Assembly (NCBI RefSeq): GCF_030286555.1
Contig: NZ_JASVWF010000010.1
Location: 124,001-188,000 of the forward strand
Length of the DNA stretch: 64,000 nucleotides
Direction of reading: 5' to 3'
From: Actinomycetospora termitidis
GTDB lineage: Bacteria > Actinomycetota > Actinomycetes > Mycobacteriales > Pseudonocardiaceae
Each line of letters starts with the position of its first letter. Positions within the stretch are counted from its first letter, which is position 1. Both the position numbers and the translations under genes were made by a program. Below, one piece after another: positions 17,625-24,817 of this stretch. The notes beneath the pieces are model-generated. The model ran no database searches. It was not told the DNA's origin and was given only the letters and a program-made list of their open reading frames with translations.

Positions 17625-17697
17625 GCCCCCGTAGCTCAGGGGATAGAGCACCGCTCTCCTAAAGCGGGTGTCGCAGGTTCGAATCCTGCCGGGGGCG
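17625..17697 (+). tRNA. tRNA-Arg (anticodon CCT)
   Basis: A 73-nt cloverleaf. The acceptor GCCCCCG (17625-17631) pairs with CGGGGGC (17690-17696), with discriminator G17697. The D arm is GCTC/GAGC, the anticodon stem CCGCT/AGCGG, and the loop CTCCTAA puts CCT at 17658-17660. The T arm contains GGTTCGAATCC. It decodes AGG. CCA is not encoded. The tRNA is flanked by the anti-sigma kinase gene and a frameshifted SDR; I saw no second copy of its 3' end in the window that would mark an integrated element. Confidence 0.97.
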
Positions 17698-17716
17698 CCC
17701 TCGTCACCGGGCCCGG

Positions 17717-18524
17717 TCAGCGGAAGCCCGCGGTGACCCCGCCGTCGATCGAGAAGTTCTGCCCGGTGACCCACACCGACTCGTCGGAGGCCAGGTAGAC
17801 GGCGAGGTGGGCGATGTCGACGCCCGTGCCGGGCCGGCGCACGAGGTGCATGCCCAGCTGGAAGTTCCGCAGTTCCTCGCCGACGAACATGTCGGTGGCC
17901 GGGGAACCCCGGCGAGATCGCGTTCGCGCGCACGCCCCGTTCCGCCCCCTCTGCCGCGAGGGAGCGCGTCATCGCGATGACCCCGCCCTTCGCCGCCGAG
18001 TGCGCCACCTGCCCGAGCGGCGCGATGCCCCGCTGCCCGGACATCGAGGCGGTGTTGATGATCGAGGCGTTGCCGGTGGCGACCAGGTGGCGCCAGGCCG
18101 GCCGCGTGGTGTGGAAGACGATGTCCAGCTCCACGTGCAGGACGTGGCTCCACAGCTCGAGCGACATGTCGTCGAACGGGGCGAAGCCGGCACCGGCCGC
18201 GTTGTTGTAGAGCACGTCGATGCCGCCGAGGCGCTCGGCGCTCTCGTCGACCCAGCGGGCCGCTGCCTGCGGGTCGGCGAGATCGACGGTGGCGCCGGAG
18301 ACGTCCAACCCCTCGTCGGCGAGCGCGCCGGCTGTGCGTTCCGCGGCGCCGTCCTGTACGTCGCACCCGACGACCCGCGCGCCCTCGCGCGCGAACAGCG
18401 CCTGGGCGGCCTCGCCCTGACCGCCGGCCGTGCCGGTGAGGAGCACCCGCTTGCCCGCGAGGCGCCCGCCGGGCGCCGGGGCCGGAGCGGACACGGGTGC
18501 GGAGGCGGTGCGCGGCGTCGTCAC
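17717..18524 (-). pseudogene. Short-chain dehydrogenase with a +1 frameshift
   Basis: An SDR split over two reading frames. From GTG at 18524 the protein reads through TGTAGGQGEAA (NAD site), NNAAGAG, NTASMSG and RANAISPGF, then loses homology. One nucleotide later the other frame continues with ATDMFVGEELRNFQ, VYLASDES and NFSIDGGVTAGFR to a TGA at 17717. The extra base lies in or beside GGGGAACCCC at about 17910-17920, a run prone to sequencing error, so this is a disrupted gene or an assembly error. The usual catalytic Tyr is His (AHSAAKGG). It is divergent from the extradiol dioxygenase at 18648 and would belong to the same catabolic island. Confidence 0.8.
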
Positions 18525-18532
18525 GAGTAGAG

Positions 18533-18544
18533 ACTGTGCACACT
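18533..18544. promoter_or_regulatory. Island operator candidate, site 1
   Basis: ACTGTGCACACT, a near-perfect palindrome 9 bp upstream of the SDR start. On the minus strand it reads AGTGTGCACAGT and matches AGTGT-R-Y-N-CA-S-W, shared with the sites at 18594, 21054 and 24783. It is a likely binding site for the GntR/FCD regulator at 21045. Confidence 0.5.
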
Positions 18545-18593
18545 TGCGACGAGACGCGTCAAGGATCGGCGAACAGCTTGACAGGGAGCACGA

Positions 18594-18605
18594 AGTGTAT
18601 TCAGT
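18594..18605. promoter_or_regulatory. Island operator candidate, site 3, with TTGACA box upstream
   Basis: AGTGTATTCAGT lies 42 bp before the extradiol dioxygenase start. A TTGACA hexamer at 18578-18583 precedes it, so the site would overlap the expected -10 region of that promoter, a position suited to repression. Confidence 0.5.
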
Positions 18606-18647
18606 GTGACCTGCACAACGTCGTCGTCGAGCGAGGAGGGCCCGGGC

Positions 18648-19541
18648 GTGATCGAGCTGACGGACATCGCGTACGTCCGGTCCGGCGTGGCCGATCTGGA
18701 CCGGGCGGTGCGCTTCGCGACCGAGGTCGTCGGGCTCGAGCACGTCGGGTCCGACGAGGTCGGGGTCGCGCACCTGCGGGCCGACGCGCGTCACCACTGC
18801 CTGGCCTTCGTCGAGGGCGCCTCGGGGGTCATCGCCTCGGCGTTCACGGTCGCCGACGAGGACGCGCTCGCGCTCGCCGAGACGGAGCTGGAGACCCGCG
18901 GGTTCCACGTGTGGCGGGGCACGGCGGAGGACGCGCGCACGCGGCGGGTCGGCGCGGTCGTGGGCTTCGACGACCCGTTCGGCAACCGCCTCGAGCTGGT
19001 CTGCGCCCAGCAGAGCCTGGGGCGGCCGGTGGTGCCGGGCCGCGCCTCGGGGATCACGGAGTTCGGGCACCTCTGTCTGGACGCCCCCGACGTCGCCGAG
19101 GCCCACCGGTTCTTCTCGACGACGTTCAACGCGCGCGCGTCCGACTGGATCGGCGACGCCGCGTGCCTCATGCGCATCGACGAGGTCCACCACAAGCTCG
19201 CGGTGTTCCGCGGGGACCACCCCGGGCTGTGCCACGTGAACTTCCAGGTCGCCGAGCTCGACGACGTGTTCCGCAACTGGCACCACCTGCAGGACCTCGG
19301 CGTCGAGATCGAGATGGGGCCGGGGCGCCATCCGCAGTCCGGCGCGGTCTTCCTCTACTTCCTCGGGCCCGAGGGCCTGACCTACGAGTACTCCTACGGC
19401 GTCCGGCGGATCACCGACGAGGCGGCCTGGCGGCCCCGGTTCTTCGACCCGGCCGAGCGGGGCTCGATCGACATGTGGCTCGGGCCGACGCAGAAGCCGA
19501 TCACCCAGCCCCAGCTGCTCCCGGAGGGTGTCCGCCCATGA
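18648..19541 (+). CDS. Type I extradiol ring-cleavage dioxygenase (VOC fold)
   Basis: A 297-residue two-domain vicinal-oxygen-chelate protein of the BphC/2,3-dihydroxybiphenyl dioxygenase class. The C-terminal domain keeps the iron triad His141 (FGHLCLD), His196 (GLCHVNF) and Glu247 (TYEYSYG). It would cleave a catechol-type ring next to the hydroxyls. GTG at 18648 has AGGAGG 8 nt upstream, better than the earlier GTG at 18606. It begins an operon with the AtaL-like, SnoaL-like, aldolase-like and GntR genes; the next gene starts with an ATGA overlap at 19538. A second dioxygenase of the same class is at 21808-22698. The true substrate is unknown. Confidence 0.85.
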   Translation: MIELTDIAYVRSGVADLDRAVRFATEVVGLEHVGSDEVGVAHLRADARHHCLAFVEGASGVIASAFTVADEDALALAETELETRGFHVWRGTAEDARTRRVGAVVGFDDPFGNRLELVCAQQSLGRPVVPGRASGITEFGHLCLDAPDVAEAHRFFSTTFNARASDWIGDAACLMRIDEVHHKLAVFRGDHPGLCHVNFQVAELDDVFRNWHHLQDLGVEIEMGPGRHPQSGAVFLYFLGPEGLTYEYSYGVRRITDEAAWRPRFFDPAERGSIDMWLGPTQKPITQPQLLPEGVRP

Positions 19542-20002
19542 TCTTCGTGACCCACGCGTTGCCCGTGAACGGGCCGGGCGAGCCGCTGATCACTCGCGAC
19601 GCCCTGTGGGACGGGCTCGTGCGCAAGGCGGACAACGCCCTGCCGTTCGTCCCGTCGATGACCGACTGCACGGTCACGGCGAGGCACGGCGACACCGTAT
19701 TCGACCGCGACATCGTGTTCGCCGGGGAGCCGTTCTCCGAGCGGATCACGCTGGAGCACCCGCACCGCGTCGTCTTCACCCGGATCGCCGGGTCGGTGCT
19801 GGGCACGATCGCCAACGAGATCGAGGGGGAGGGTCCGGACGAGCTCACGCTGCGGTTCAGCTTCGCGCTGACCGTGGCCGGAGAGCCGGGCGGATCGGTG
19901 GGCGAGCAGGCCTACGCCGACCGGATGACCGACAGCTACCGCGCCGCGGTGGCCGCCACGTTGGGCGCCGTCCGCCGGATCGCGGCCGGCGCAGGAGTCT
20001 GA
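19538..20002 (+). CDS. AtaL-like (DUF1857) SRPBCC protein
   Basis: A 154-residue START/SRPBCC-fold protein resembling DUF1857/AtaL-like proteins: MIFVTHALPVNGPGEPLITRD at the start (strand and helix of the fold) and the segments ITLEHPHRVVFTRIAG and LTLRFSFALTV. These proteins form a ligand pocket; enzymatic activity is unproven. The ATG overlaps the dioxygenase stop (ATGA), so it is translated with the ring-cleavage gene and may bind a catabolic intermediate. Confidence 0.7.
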   Translation: MIFVTHALPVNGPGEPLITRDALWDGLVRKADNALPFVPSMTDCTVTARHGDTVFDRDIVFAGEPFSERITLEHPHRVVFTRIAGSVLGTIANEIEGEGPDELTLRFSFALTVAGEPGGSVGEQAYADRMTDSYRAAVAATLGAVRRIAAGAGV

Positions 20003-20011
20003 GGAGCCACC

Positions 20012-20404
20012 GTGTCCGACTGGGTCACCGACTACTACGCCGACGTCGACGGGATGGCCCTCGAGCCGTTCGTCGCGCACCACACCGAGGACGCCGAGGT
20101 CGTCTTCGGTAACAACTCGCCGGCGAAGGGCCGGCAGGCCATCGGTGAGGCCATCGGCGGCTTCTGGTCGATGATCGGGGCGATGCGCCACGAGGTGCAC
20201 CACCGCTGGGACGTCGACGACGGTGCCACCGCGGTCCTCGAGGTGACGACGCACTACTGGACCCGGGGCGGCGCCCACGTGCCGCTGCCCTGCGTCTCGA
20301 TCCTGGACCGGGCGCCCGACGGGCTCGTGGCCTCCCTCCGCATCCACATCGACCTCGCGCCCCTGTTCGCGGCCATGGAGCAGGAGGCCGCAGCCGTCCC
20401 GTGA
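20012..20404 (+). CDS. SnoaL/NTF2-like protein
   Basis: A 130-residue NTF2-like protein (WVTDYYADVDGMALEPFVAHH, GNNSPAKGRQAIGEAI, LEVTTHYWTRGG). GTG at 20012 is preceded by GAGGAG. It is the third gene of the meta-cleavage operon and ends with a GTGA overlap into the aldolase-like gene. Members of this superfamily in aromatic pathways act as isomerases, dehydratases or dioxygenase small subunits; which applies here cannot be told. Confidence 0.75.
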   Translation: MSDWVTDYYADVDGMALEPFVAHHTEDAEVVFGNNSPAKGRQAIGEAIGGFWSMIGAMRHEVHHRWDVDDGATAVLEVTTHYWTRGGAHVPLPCVSILDRAPDGLVASLRIHIDLAPLFAAMEQEAAAVP

Positions 20405-21048
20405 CCGACACCGACCTCCGCGGGCAGGTCGCGCTCGCGGCCCGCGTGCTGGCCCGCCACGGACTCGTCACCGCCTTCGGCCACGTCTCCGCGCGGGTCG
20501 GCCGGCAGGTCGTCGTCACGCCGCCGATCCCGCCGGGCGACGTCACCGCGGAGATGCTCGTGACGGTGGACGTCGCCGCCGACGAGCTCCCGGACGGGGC
20601 CGCCCCGGAGACCTGGGCGCATCTGGCCGTCTACCGGGCGCGCCCCGACGTCGCGGCGGTCGTCCGCGCCCAGCCCGAGTCCGCGTTCGCCGCCGCGGCC
20701 GTCACCACCGAGCTGGCCCCGCTGCACGGCCAGGCCGCGTGGCTGGGGCGGCGCGTGCCCGTGCACCCCGTCGGTCGACTGCTGCGCACCCCGGCGCTCG
20801 CCGCTGCAGCCGCGGCGACCCTCGCCGACGCCGACGCCGTGCTGCTGCGGGCCAACGGTGCGCTCACCGTCGGGGACACGCCCGGCGTCGCGGTCGCCCG
20901 CATGTGGCTGCTCGACGCCGCCTGCCGGGTGCACCTCGCGGCGGGTCCGGCGGCGCGGGTGCTCGACGACGACGACGTCGACGCCTGGCGCGCGGCGGGC
21001 CCGCCGTTGCTCGATCGTCTCTGGCGCCACCTCGCCGGGCTGCCGTGA
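20401..21048 (+). CDS. Class II aldolase/adducin-fold protein lacking the metal ligands
   Basis: A 215-residue protein that aligns with L-fuculose-phosphate-aldolase-like enzymes: AFGHVSARVG, ETWAHLAVYRARPDVAAVV and AVLLRANGALTVGD. The fold and the acidic residue (Glu70) are kept. The zinc-binding His-x-His is Arg89-Ala-Gln91, and the third His (NHG in the family) is Asn152. All three metal ligands are therefore missing, so ordinary class II aldolase or decarboxylase chemistry is unlikely. It overlaps both neighbours by GTGA and is clearly maintained within the catabolic operon, which argues against simple decay. A metal-free or binding function is possible. Confidence 0.75.
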   Translation: MTDTDLRGQVALAARVLARHGLVTAFGHVSARVGRQVVVTPPIPPGDVTAEMLVTVDVAADELPDGAAPETWAHLAVYRARPDVAAVVRAQPESAFAAAAVTTELAPLHGQAAWLGRRVPVHPVGRLLRTPALAAAAAATLADADAVLLRANGALTVGDTPGVAVARMWLLDAACRVHLAAGPAARVLDDDDVDAWRAAGPPLLDRLWRHLAGLP

Positions 21049-21851
21049 CCCGTTCTGCATACACTCCGGACGTGTCGATCGGCGAGCTCCTCGAGGGGCG
21101 GGACGGGCTGCGCATCCCCGACCCGCGTCAGACGAGCGTCAGCGTGCACGCCTACCTGCGCGATCTGATCATCAGCGGCGACCTCCCCCCGGGCACGCAG
21201 CTCAAGCAGGCCGAGCTCGCCCGCGTGCTCGCGGTGTCCCGGACGCCGCTGCGCGAGGCGTTCCGGATGCTGCAGGAGGAGGGGCTGATCTCCGCCGAGC
21301 CCAACCAGCGCAGCCGGGTCGTCGGCCTCGACGCCGACGAGCTCGACTCGCTCTACGCCGCGCGCGTCACGCTCGAGGCCCTCGGCGTACGCCTGACGGC
21401 AGGCCGCCTGACCCGGGAGGAGACCCGGGCCACGACGGCCGCGTTCCGGGAGATGGAGCGGACGTACCGGGCCGGCGACATGGCGAGCTGGACCGTCGCG
21501 CACCGCGCGTTCCACCGCCTGCTGGTGGGCCGGTGCGGGGCGACGATGCTGCGCACGATCAACTCCTACGCCCAGCAGAGCGAGCGGTACGTCCGGATCG
21601 ACCAGAACCGGCACCGCACCGGCTTCGCCGACCGCCAGCGCGAGCACCAGGCGATCTTCGACGCCGTCCGCGACGGCGACCCGGTGGCCGCCACGGCGCG
21701 GATGGCCGCCCACCTCGCCGGCACCGCCCGGCGCGTGGTGGACGGTCACGCGCCGGGCCACGGCACGCCGTGCGTGGACGCGGCGATGGACCTGCTGGCC
21801 GGAGCCCCTAGTGATCCAGCGACGGCGGGTCGATCGGCCCCCACTGGTTGA
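21045..21851 (+). CDS. GntR-family regulator, FadR/FCD type
   Basis: A 268-residue regulator. The winged helix-turn-helix at about 30-95 (LIISGDLPPGTQLKQAELA, VSRTPLREAFRMLQEEGLI) is followed by an all-helical FCD domain at about 105-235 with candidate metal/ligand His residues (HRAFHRLL and EHQAIFDAV). It probably senses a pathway intermediate and represses the island. GTG at 21045 overlaps the aldolase stop (GTGA); GTG at 21072, just after the operator-like site 4, is an alternative start. The 3' end overlaps the convergent dioxygenase gene by 44 bp. Confidence 0.82.
   Translation: MTRSAYTPDVSIGELLEGRDGLRIPDPRQTSVSVHAYLRDLIISGDLPPGTQLKQAELARVLAVSRTPLREAFRMLQEEGLISAEPNQRSRVVGLDADELDSLYAARVTLEALGVRLTAGRLTREETRATTAAFREMERTYRAGDMASWTVAHRAFHRLLVGRCGATMLRTINSYAQQSERYVRIDQNRHRTGFADRQREHQAIFDAVRDGDPVAATARMAAHLAGTARRVVDGHAPGHGTPCVDAAMDLLAGAPSDPATAGRSAPTG
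21054..21065. promoter_or_regulatory. Island operator candidate, site 4
   Basis: TCTGCATACACT, which reads AGTGTATGCAGA on the minus strand and fits AGTGT-R-Y-N-CA-S-W. It lies inside the first codons of the GntR gene if GTG 21045 is used, or just before GTG 21072, and would suit autoregulation. Confidence 0.4.
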
Positions 21852-22698
21852 CCGTCGCCAGGTCGACCTCCCAGGTCCGCGGACCCATGGGGATCTCCTC
21901 GTGCCAGGGGCGCGGCTCCCAGTGGCCCGTGGCCTCGTCGTGCACGACGTCGATCTGGGTGAACAGCTCGACGACGTTGCCGTCGGGGTCGCGGTGGTAG
22001 GTGAACAGGTTGTGCCCCGGCCCGTGTCGTCCCGGACCCCAGTGCAGGCGGTAGGAGTGCTGGGCCAGGTGGTCGAGCATCGAGATCAGGTGGTTCGGGT
22101 CGCGCATCTCGTAGGCGATGTGGTGCATGCCCGAGTACTTCTGGCTGGCCATGAAGTTCGCGGCGTGGTGGTCGGCGTTGCAGCGCAGGAAGACGAAGAA
22201 GTCGCCGACGGTGTCCGACCAGCGGAAGCCGAGGAGGTCCTGGTAGAAGGCCTGCATCGTCGCCAGCTCGGGGGTGTAGGCCGCGACGTGCCCGAGCTTG
22301 GTCGGGCGCAGCGGGGTGAAGCGGTCGACCCCGCTGGTCTGCTGGCCGTCCATGAGGTGCAGCGCCACCCCGGTGCCGGGTTCGGAGAGCACGAGCACGT
22401 CCGGGGTGCCGGGGCCGATGTCGGTGCGCCGCTCGGTGGCGTACCCGGCCTCCTTCAGCCGCTGCTCGGCGCCGTCGAGGTCCTCGTGGAGCTCGTAGCC
22501 CACCAACTGGCGGGCGCGCGTGTCGCCCCGGGTGACCACGACGCAGTGGTGGTCGCTCCCCGTCGTCAGGAAGGCCCCGCGGTCGTCGCCCTCGACGAGC
22601 ACGAAGTCCAGGACCTTCGTGTAGTACTCGACGAGCCGCTCGACGTCCGGGGTCTCGAACCCGACGTAGCCGAGCTTCGAGACGTTCACCGTGCCCAT
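21808..22698 (-). CDS. Second type I extradiol dioxygenase (VOC fold)
   Basis: A 296-residue catechol 2,3-dioxygenase-like protein. VOC modules start at SKLGYVGFETPDVERLVEYY and KLGHVAAYTPEL. The iron ligands are His137, His193 (GMHHIAYE) and Glu244 (NVVELFTQID). It lies downstream of the FAH hydrolase gene on the same transcript (stop of one and ATG of the next are 1 bp apart). Two ring-cleavage enzymes in one island suggest either two catecholic substrates or one acting as a non-dioxygenase VOC enzyme. Its stop overlaps the end of the GntR gene. Confidence 0.85.
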   Translation of the reverse strand: MGTVNVSKLGYVGFETPDVERLVEYYTKVLDFVLVEGDDRGAFLTTGSDHHCVVVTRGDTRARQLVGYELHEDLDGAEQRLKEAGYATERRTDIGPGTPDVLVLSEPGTGVALHLMDGQQTSGVDRFTPLRPTKLGHVAAYTPELATMQAFYQDLLGFRWSDTVGDFFVFLRCNADHHAANFMASQKYSGMHHIAYEMRDPNHLISMLDHLAQHSYRLHWGPGRHGPGHNLFTYHRDPDGNVVELFTQIDVVHDEATGHWEPRPWHEEIPMGPRTWEVDLATVNQWGPIDPPSLDH

Positions 22699-22699
22699 G

Positions 22700-23611
22700 T
22701 CACGTCCTCTCGGTGGTGTTCTCGACGACGGGGTTGCGCAGCAGGCCGACCCCGTCGATCTCGGCGACGACCTCGTCGCCGGGGGCCAGGAACTCGCCCC
22801 GCGGGAACCCGACCCCCGCGGGCGTGCCGGTGGCGACGACGTCCCCGGGTTCCAGGGTGACGGCCCGGCTGGCCGCCGCGATCAGCTCGGCGACGGGGGT
22901 GACCATGTCGGCCGTCGTCGAGTCCTGGCGGACCACCCCGTTGACCGACAGGCGCAGGGCGACCGCCTGCGGGTCGTCCACCATCCACGCGGGGACGACG
23001 CCGGGTCCGAGCGGGCAGAACGTGTCGCCCCCCTTGGCGGCGACCCAGTCGTGCGCGAAGGGAGGCGCGACGGGGTCGTGGCGGTCGAGCAGGTCGCGCG
23101 CGGACACGTCGTTCACGACGGTCCAGCCGGCGACCACCTCGAGTGCGCGCTCGACCGGGACGTCGACGCACCGGCGGCCGATCACCGCCGCGAGCTCGAC
23201 CTCCCAGTCGATCTTCCGGCCGTGCCGGTCGGGCAGCACGATCGGGTCGCCCGGTCCGATCACCGACGTCGTCGGCGGCTTGAGGAAGAAGTACGGCTCG
23301 ACGGGGCCCGCGGGCCGCGGCACGCCCATCTCGGCGAGGTGGGCGTAGTAGTTGGCCCCCGCGCAGAGCACCTTCGGCGGGAAGCGCAGCGGCGCGAGCA
23401 GCACCGCGTCGTCGACCGGGTCGAGTCGGTCGGGGTCGAGGCCGTGCAGCACCGGGGCGAGGGCGTCCCACTCCCCCAGCACGTCGAGCAGGGTGCGCCC
23501 GGCGAGCTCGGCCGGCGCCCGGCGCACCTGCCCGCCGACGGCCACCCCCACCTCGGCCTTCCTCGGGTCGCCCTGGTAATGGGTGACCAGCATCCACGCG
23601 GGCTCGCGCAC
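22700..23611 (-). CDS. Fumarylacetoacetate hydrolase-family protein
   Basis: A 303-residue FAH-fold hydrolase/isomerase. The N-terminal lid (residues 1-70) is followed by the catalytic domain, with VLCAGANYYAHLAEMG, the metal-binding DWEVELAAVIG pair of Glu residues, NDVSARD, and the later KGGDTFCPLGP and TGTPAGVGFPRG. In meta-cleavage pathways it hydrates, decarboxylates or hydrolyses the ring-opened dienoate. GTG at 23611 has GGAG 5 nt upstream. It sits between the Zn-ADH and extradiol dioxygenase genes, all on the minus strand and closely spaced. Confidence 0.88.
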   Translation of the reverse strand: MREPAWMLVTHYQGDPRKAEVGVAVGGQVRRAPAELAGRTLLDVLGEWDALAPVLHGLDPDRLDPVDDAVLLAPLRFPPKVLCAGANYYAHLAEMGVPRPAGPVEPYFFLKPPTTSVIGPGDPIVLPDRHGRKIDWEVELAAVIGRRCVDVPVERALEVVAGWTVVNDVSARDLLDRHDPVAPPFAHDWVAAKGGDTFCPLGPGVVPAWMVDDPQAVALRLSVNGVVRQDSTTADMVTPVAELIAAASRAVTLEPGDVVATGTPAGVGFPRGEFLAPGDEVVAEIDGVGLLRNPVVENTTERT

Positions 23612-23619
23612 GTCTTCTC

Positions 23620-24750
23620 CTAGGTCCGGACGGCGGGTCGGGGTGCGGCCGCCTCGGTGGTCAGGACGACGCGGCCCATGGCCTCGTCGGCCTCGAGGAG
23701 GCGGTGGGCGTCCGCGGCGGCCGACAGCGCGAACCCCCGGTCGACGACGGGCCGGAAGCCGCGCGCGACCTCCGCCCACAGCGCCTCGGCGCTCGCCGCG
23801 TTGCCGGTGCGCACGCCGAGGACGCGCTGGTTGAGCGTGTAGAGCCGAGCCAGGTCGAGCGGCACCTTCCCGCCGAGGAAGGCCCCGGAGGAGACGACGA
23901 CGCCGCGCGGCGCGAGGACGTCCATGGTGCGGGAGAAGATCTCCGGCTCGCCGAGGTCGTCGACGGCCACCGCCACCCCGGCCCCGGCGGTGAGCGCCCG
24001 CACCTCGTCGACGAACCCGTCGGCGGTCGGGTCGAGCGCCGCGTCCAGGCCCAGCCCGAGGAGGCGCTCGCGCTTCCAGGCCGCCCGCGAGGTGCCGATG
24101 ACGTGCGCGCCGAGGTGGCGGGCGAGCTCCGCGGTGGTGGCTCCGAGCGCCGAGCTCGCGGCGTGCACCAGCACCCAGTCCCCCGCCCGGACGCCGGCCT
24201 GCCGGAGCTGGTTCATCGCCACCGGCCCGGCGAGGGCGAGGCTCGCGGCGGTCGCCGGGTCGAGATCCGCGGGGAGGGCGTAGATCGCGTCCGTGGGGAC
24301 GACGGAGTACTCGGCGTAGGCGCCGGTGGAGTGGACCCCGGCGATCTGCAGCTGCGGGCAGGCCTCCTTGTGCCCGTCGAGGCAGGCGGCGCACCGGTCG
24401 CACCCGAGTACCGGCCACACGGCCACGTGCCGGCCGACGTCGATCCCGACGACGTCCGCGCCGGTCGCGACGACCGTGCCCGCGTGCTCCACGCCGAGGA
24501 CGTGCGGGAGCGCCGGGCGGACCGGGTGCCGTCCGGCGCGCAGGGCGACGTCGAGGAACCGTCCGACACACACCGCCGCGACACGGACCAGGACCTCGCC
24601 GGACCGCACCTCCGGGACGGCGACGGTGTCGGTGTGCAGGACGTCGGGCGGACCGAACTCGTCGAACACGACCGCCGTCATCGTGCGCGGCCGCGTGGCC
24701 GGGACGTCCGGCCAGGCGACGGGGACGGGACTCGCGGAGAGGGTCGTCAT
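23620..24750 (-). CDS. Zinc-dependent medium-chain alcohol dehydrogenase
   Basis: A 376-residue MDR-family enzyme. The catalytic zinc site is Cys (AAVCVGRF) with the HE pair in GVEHAGT. The structural zinc site is the four-Cys stretch CDRCAACLDGHKEAC, and the Rossmann region is around VLVHAASSALGATTAELA, which is less canonical than GxGxxG. It oxidises an alcohol or reduces an aldehyde/ketone in the catabolic island. ATG at 24750 has AAGGAG 8 nt upstream and is chosen over a 13-residue longer frame. It is the first gene of the minus-strand half of the island; operator site 2 lies 33 bp upstream. Confidence 0.85.
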   Translation of the reverse strand: MTTLSASPVPVAWPDVPATRPRTMTAVVFDEFGPPDVLHTDTVAVPEVRSGEVLVRVAAVCVGRFLDVALRAGRHPVRPALPHVLGVEHAGTVVATGADVVGIDVGRHVAVWPVLGCDRCAACLDGHKEACPQLQIAGVHSTGAYAEYSVVPTDAIYALPADLDPATAASLALAGPVAMNQLRQAGVRAGDWVLVHAASSALGATTAELARHLGAHVIGTSRAAWKRERLLGLGLDAALDPTADGFVDEVRALTAGAGVAVAVDDLGEPEIFSRTMDVLAPRGVVVSSGAFLGGKVPLDLARLYTLNQRVLGVRTGNAASAEALWAEVARGFRPVVDRGFALSAAADAHRLLEADEAMGRVVLTTEAAAPRPAVRT

Positions 24751-24782
24751 CGACGGGCTCCTTCGCGCCGGGGCGACCTCAT

Positions 24783-24794
24783 AGTGCACACACT
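24783..24794. promoter_or_regulatory. Island operator candidate, site 2
   Basis: AGTGCACACACT, which reads AGTGTGTGCACT on the minus strand, next to a possible -10 CACTAT of the ADH-FAH-dioxygenase operon (with TTGCGT 17 bp before it). It shares the consensus AGTGT-R-Y-N-CA-S-W with three other sites in the island. Confidence 0.5.
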
Positions 24795-24817
24795 TTGACA
24801 GCGACGCAACGCGCCCC

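Noticed and set aside
17625-17697. The tRNA-Arg gene as an attachment site for an integrated island (17.7-24.8 kb).
   Set aside because: No second copy of the tRNA 3' end and no integrase gene was seen in the window, so the catabolic island is not shown to be an insertion.
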